From positions 1 through 9,858 of the forward strand of contig CALJEW010000400.1 of assembly GCA_938074585.1 (NCBI GenBank): a DNA stretch of 9,858 bases, given 5' to 3'. Below, in pieces: positions 6,784 to 9,858 of this stretch. This DNA is from an uncultured Rhodospirillales bacterium (GTDB lineage: Bacteria; Pseudomonadota; Alphaproteobacteria; Rhodospirillales; Casp-alpha2). The first letter of the stretch is position 1; every line of letters starts with the position of its first letter. The notes under the pieces are model-generated. The model saw only the letters and a list, made by a program, of their open reading frames with translations, was not told where the DNA came from and ran no database searches. Position numbers and translations under genes: made by a program.

Positions 6784-6957
6784 ATGTCCGTTCTGAGCAA
6801 TAAAGTGGACCTAACTGTATTTGTGTTGATTATTTATGCAGCTAGTTATTTTTCTTATTTTGCGGCCAGTTTTTTTATGCCCTTGCCGACGAACTCTTTT
6901 TTCCCAACTCCGACAGAGGTAACCGAATCATTTCCTTTTTTTGGTCTTCCTCATTGA
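6784..6957 (+). CDS. Possible small membrane protein, 57 aa
   Basis: The ATG at 6784 opens a 57-codon frame ending in TGA at 6955-6957. Residues 9-32 are strongly hydrophobic and aromatic (VDLTVFVLIIYAASYFSYF and onward), enough for one membrane segment, followed by a short proline- and threonine-rich tail (34-57). Upstream, AGAGTGA lies about 10 bases before the ATG, a weak ribosome site. I do not recognise a family. A second frame (6846-7106) overlaps it and continues with protein-like composition, so this could instead be the start of a frameshifted, decaying gene. T-rich DNA readily gives hydrophobic frames by chance, so support is weak. Confidence 0.22.
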   Translation: MSVLSNKVDLTVFVLIIYAASYFSYFAASFFMPLPTNSFFPTPTEVTESFPFFGLPH

Positions 6958-7106
6958 ATATTATAATTTGGATCTATCCAGCGGTTCAGCCAAGTTATCT
7001 TCTACCGATTGTGTCTGACCTTGCTTATACCTCGGCGAATTACGCTAAGCTCGGTATATCACGCCGCTTTCAAAACCTTCTCGCCTATATAAGTGAGTGT
7101 AAATAA
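6846..7106 (+). pseudogene. Possible decayed coding remnant without start codon
   Basis: After TAG at 6843-6845 the frame stays open for 86 codons to TAA at 7104-7106, with no ATG or GTG; a TTG at 6954 would give 50 aa. The 3' part reads as plausible protein, for example SYLLPIVSDLAYTSANYAKL and SRRFQNLLAYISECK. It starts inside the ORF at 6784 in another frame, so one frameshift would join the two into a protein of roughly 100 aa. No family is recognised, and chance remains possible. Confidence 0.2.
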
Positions 7107-7615
7107 TAATAACTCTAGCCTAAACTGGCCCCACCCCTTGGTTAATACAGTCATAAATCAACAAAAGAACCATGGCCATAATTGAGGTGACTCTAATGGT
7201 AAATAGAGGGGGGATTTAAAGTGATGCTTTATGGGGATAGAGTGGGTAATAAATTATACGTGTTGTTGCCAATCTCTTAAGTCATTGAAAATATTGTTGA
7301 CCCCTACGGGAAGGGAACCCACTTTAAAATGCCAATAACCCTGTCCTTTTCCTAGATTTCAGAGCACCGAAAGCACTGTTATCGTAACACATCTAGTAGC
7401 AATTTTGTAGCAGGAAATTGATTGATATTAATCAGCCTAATCCACGGTATTTTAACAAGGCTTATACTTTATAAAGTAGGTAAAATTGATATCACTTGCC
7501 TCTCATGTATATGCTTTATTGATTCACGCTTTTGGCCCCTATCTTGCTTTTGAGAAACATATTTAGTTTGGAGTACACACAAGTGTAATGAGGTCCCAAC
7601 CCCCATAAAAGTATC

Positions 7616-7633
7616 CCACCAGGGGGCAGGTGG
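7616..7633. repeat. Short GC-rich inverted repeat in AT-rich DNA
   Basis: CCACC (7616-7620) and GGTGG (7629-7633) are inverted around an 8-base G-rich loop, and CACCA/TGGTG pair in an offset register. The GC-rich patch (about 7591-7640) stands out against its AT-rich surroundings. There is no U-tract, so it is not a standard terminator. Confidence 0.35.
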
Positions 7634-7822
7634 TGACCTTCATTAGTTAAGAAAGGTAGTTTAAGGATTTCTATAATGAATTGTTGGTACAATAAACCTT
7701 ATATGTGAACGAGAATCTAGCCAGTTGGTGAAAATATATGGGTCCATTGGTGGTTTTCTAAGATATTTAAATAGATTTAGCTTAAAAGTAGATAGAATTT
7801 TTATAGGTATTTGAGAATTTTA

Positions 7823-8719
7823 ATGAAAAATCTACCATTTGCACGCCCTGGACAGTTTTATCGAGGCAACCTTCACACTCATTCAACTAACTCCGACGGC
7901 GTTTTTACGGCAGAAGAAGTTTGCCGACGGTATCGAGAAGCGGGCTATGACTTCATCTCTATTTCCGAACATTTCGTTGACCGTTTTAATTTTACTATTA
8001 CCGATACCAGTGCTTACAGGACGGATAATTTCACGACCCTGATCGCGGCCGAATTACATCAGGGAAAAATAATGGTCGGGGATCCATGGCACATTCTGGC
8101 CGTTGGTATTCCAATTGATTTTACGAGACCCGAACAGCAAGAAACCGGGCCCGAAATAGCCCGTCGCGCAGCTGATGCCGGTGCATTTATAGGCATTGTC
8201 CATCCATCTTGGTATGGACTGACAACGAGAGATGCCAAAACCATTGATTCAGCTCACGCCATCGAAATATATAACCACGGCTCTTCTGTTGAAGTTGAGC
8301 GTGGAGAAGACTGGCCGTTCTGTGATTTATTATTGAACGATGGATGGCGATTGAGTGGCTTTGCGACCGATGACGCACACAAGATAACTCATGACGCCTT
8401 TGGTGGATGGATCAATGTGCGTTCCGAAACCCTAGACCCGGATGCGTTGCTCGACGCCATGAAGGCTGGACTATATTATTCGTCTCAAGGACCGGAAATT
8501 CACGATATACGCATTGAAGGCAACGAGCTGCATGTAGAATGCACACCGGCGGTCAATATTTCACTGCAGGGGCGAGGCGCGCGTTCTAATTATATCAGTG
8601 GAGAAGGACTAAAGGCAGCATCTTTTCCAACCGAGCGGTTTGAAGAAGCTTATGTCCGAGTTACTGTTCGGGATGAATCTGGAAATCGAGCTTGGTCCAA
8701 TCCGATCTGGTTTGACTGA
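7823..8719 (+). CDS. PHP-domain metallohydrolase (CehA/McbA-like)
   Basis: A 298-aa PHP-fold protein, a metal-dependent phosphoesterase or hydrolase family. Numbered from ATG 7823, the metal-ligand motifs are all present: NLHTHS (H18, H20), D25, ISEH (H50), AELH (E77), WHILAVG (H90), GIVHPSW (H127), EIYNHG (E148, H152) and ATDDAH (D183, H186). After about residue 222 comes a probable beta-rich C-terminal domain (IRIEGNELHVEC through VRVTVRDESGNRAWSNP), as seen in CehA/McbA-type proteins. There is no signal peptide, so it is probably cytoplasmic. The frame opens at a TTG (7811), but the ATG at 7823 is preferred, with a weak GAG upstream. It stands alone, flanked by long gaps, and is probably monocistronic. 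The substrate cannot be deduced; DNA polymerase or histidinol phosphatase roles are unlikely given size and context. Confidence 0.88.
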   Translation: MKNLPFARPGQFYRGNLHTHSTNSDGVFTAEEVCRRYREAGYDFISISEHFVDRFNFTITDTSAYRTDNFTTLIAAELHQGKIMVGDPWHILAVGIPIDFTRPEQQETGPEIARRAADAGAFIGIVHPSWYGLTTRDAKTIDSAHAIEIYNHGSSVEVERGEDWPFCDLLLNDGWRLSGFATDDAHKITHDAFGGWINVRSETLDPDALLDAMKAGLYYSSQGPEIHDIRIEGNELHVECTPAVNISLQGRGARSNYISGEGLKAASFPTERFEEAYVRVTVRDESGNRAWSNPIWFD

Positions 8720-9175
8720 TGCTTTAACGGGATACAGGCACACAGAATGAAGAGGCAGGTACCTTCATACAAACACCCCATTGGGGGATGATGTACTAAA
8801 TCAAAATTATAAAAATATAAAATATTTCAATACAAAATATGTTGGTTTCGTATCCGTATATGGTCCAAAAGTAAATTTTATGAGTTGAGCTAAACGATTT
8901 ACCATTAATATTAAAGAACAAATATCATAATGTTAAATTCTTGACGTTATAGCTAGTAAACGGGCATTGCTTTCGACCACCTTCTTTTGAGTATCAATGG
9001 TCCTAAATCATCAGTATATTTTCGAAGTTATACAAATACTATCTTTGGTGTGTCCCCTCTACTTAGACAGACCGGATATCTTAAAATGAAATTACTTTGA
9101 AAAAGTTATGAAAGACTGATCTGAACTACCGCTCTCTTCGTATAAAGAATATCGAAACATTTTGGAGTTATACCT
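8720..9175. other. AT-rich intergenic region before the EF-hand gene
   Basis: About 455 bases with no supported gene. It includes a short hairpin CCCC-ATT-GGGG at 8776-8786 after the PHP gene, which lacks a U-tract, and very AT-rich sequence around 8800-8930. It should hold the promoter of the EF-hand gene, for which TATAAA at 9141-9146 is a possible -10 without a convincing -35. Confidence 0.5.
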
Positions 9176-9478
9176 ATGAAAAATATTATACCCGTGACTT
9201 TTGTGTCTGCGTTTTTTGCTTTTTCCCCTGCACATGCAGGAAGTTGTGGTGGAGGTGAACACTCTCACAATCCCGAAGAAATGGCGTCCAAATATTTCAA
9301 TCAAATGGATGCAAATGGCGATGAGATCATTACTAAGGCTGAGTTTGAGGCATCAACCATGGCGAAAATGATTAAGTCGTTTGATTCTCTTGAACCCAAT
9401 AAAAGTGGTGTAGTCACGAAAAACGACTTTATCAAGACTTTCGTCAAGATGCATCCTGTCACAAAAAATGAAGCGTAA
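9176..9478 (+). CDS. Small exported EF-hand protein
   Basis: A 100-aa protein with a Sec signal peptide (1-21, ending SPAHA), giving a mature periplasmic or secreted protein of about 79 aa that begins GSCGGGEHSHN. The cysteine and two histidines (C24, H29, H31) could bind metal. EF-hand 1 is canonical: DANGDEIITKAE (45-56) with D45, N47, D49, T53 and E56 as calcium ligands. The second loop, EPNKSGVVTKND (73-84), has Glu at position 1 and Asp at position 12, so it is degenerate and may bind calcium poorly. The ATG at 9176 has GGAG at 9163-9166. Exported EF-hand proteins of this size are common in Proteobacteria and mostly uncharacterised. It has no operon partner in the window. Calcium binding is inferred; a role in metal homeostasis is speculative. 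Confidence 0.82.
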   Translation: MKNIIPVTFVSAFFAFSPAHAGSCGGGEHSHNPEEMASKYFNQMDANGDEIITKAEFEASTMAKMIKSFDSLEPNKSGVVTKNDFIKTFVKMHPVTKNEA

Positions 9479-9858
9479 GCGCAGATAATAGTAAATTTAA
9501 TAAATGTGGTTGAGTTTATTGGGGTAAAGCGGGTAAATTTACGTGTTTTTTTGACGCAAAAAAGCAGTAATTACGGCAGGTTAGTTAAAAAATAGAAATC
9601 TATAAGGCAGTCTACAACATCAATTGGCCCTTCCCAGTTTTCACATAAGCCTCACTGGCGTCTATAGCTGTCACCTATTCCTGCTTTGACGAAGATGTAG
9701 TACCCCTTTGTGTTTTAATATCATAGGTTCAGATAGGCTATGCAGAGGTGTATAGCTTAGGTTGATATCTCTTTTTGGGTCTTTATGTTGCCACCTCTCA
9801 AGTGATAGGTGACATATTTCTTCCTTTCTGATTCAGTAATTAACAATGGTATAAACAA
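9479..9858. other. Right-end region without a supported gene
   Basis: The last 380 bases are AT-rich and contain no supported gene. The one notable structure is a perfect 10-bp inverted repeat, TGTCACCTAT (9669-9678) and ATAGGTGACA (9805-9814), 126 bases apart. There is no recognisable tRNA, terminator or start of a downstream gene before the window ends. Confidence 0.5.
9669..9814. repeat. 10-bp inverted repeat pair
   Basis: TGTCACCTAT at 9669-9678 and its exact reverse complement ATAGGTGACA at 9805-9814 enclose 126 bases without a gene. The match does not extend beyond 10 bp on either side. It may be chance, or the ends of a small element. Confidence 0.25.

Larger units (their letters stand above)
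6644..7822. other. Long AT-rich intergenic region
   Basis: Nearly 1.2 kb without a convincing gene. It opens with a perfect palindrome TTGATATCAA (6669-6678) and an AATCAAA/TTTGATT inverted pair (6642-6648, 6664-6670). A small ORF lies at 6784-6957, and a different frame stays open from 6846 to 7106. Short inverted resemblances occur at 7221-7236 and 7601-7617, and TGTTA-TCG-TAACA at 7377-7389. The rest has many stops in the frames I checked and no recognisable RNA gene. It may be decayed coding sequence or a remnant of an insertion. Confidence 0.55.

Noticed and set aside
6644..7822. CRISPR array or tRNA in the long gap
   Set aside because: No regularly spaced direct repeats, and no cloverleaf or CCA-end pattern visible.
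8775..8787. CCCC-ATT-GGGG hairpin after the PHP gene as a terminator
   Set aside because: The stem is very short and is followed by GATGATGTAC rather than a T-run; kept only as a note.

Overview
The window looks like a piece of an alphaproteobacterial chromosome of moderate GC, probably from a free-living or marine lineage. The main evidence is the zinc locus, in which znuA is transcribed divergently from znuC-znuB-zur, an arrangement typical of Alphaproteobacteria, together with the sequences of the Zur, ZnuABC, DUF1007 and NicO-type proteins. Genus cannot be assigned by eye.

Layout. 34-1212 (+) encodes an M20-family amidohydrolase. A convergent gap of about 320 bp follows. 3621-1535 (-) is a tight three-gene operon, znuC-znuB-zur, in which both junctions overlap by 8 bp. 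The divergent regulatory region, about 3640-3744, carries two copies of TGTTA-N5-TAACA, the core of the known Zur operator, with centres 21 bp apart. 3745-4821 (+) is znuA with a large His-rich loop. 5016-6643 (+) is a two-gene unit with a 19-bp overlap: an exported DUF1007 protein and a NicO/RcnA-type membrane protein. 6644-7822 is a long AT-rich stretch with one possible small membrane-protein ORF and possible decayed sequence. 7823-8719 (+) is a PHP-domain metallohydrolase. 9176-9478 (+) is a small exported EF-hand protein. The remaining right-hand sequence shows no supported gene.

How the genes work together. ZnuA captures Zn(II) in the periplasm, ZnuB carries it through the inner membrane, and ZnuC hydrolyses ATP to drive transport. 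Zur, encoded in the same operon, should repress both arms of the locus from the paired boxes when zinc is sufficient. The DUF1007/NicO pair is best read as an accessory transition-metal transport unit placed next to the zinc operon; its metal and direction are not settled by sequence. His-rich segments recur in ZnuA, the ZnuC tail and the NicO loop. The flanking M20, PHP and EF-hand genes are probably unrelated to zinc uptake, although the first two belong to metal-dependent hydrolase families.

The most noteworthy observations are the paired Zur boxes, the DUF1007/NicO accessory unit, the unusual His-rich ZnuC tail, and an unclear small ORF region at 6784-7106. No wholly new defence or mobile system was found.
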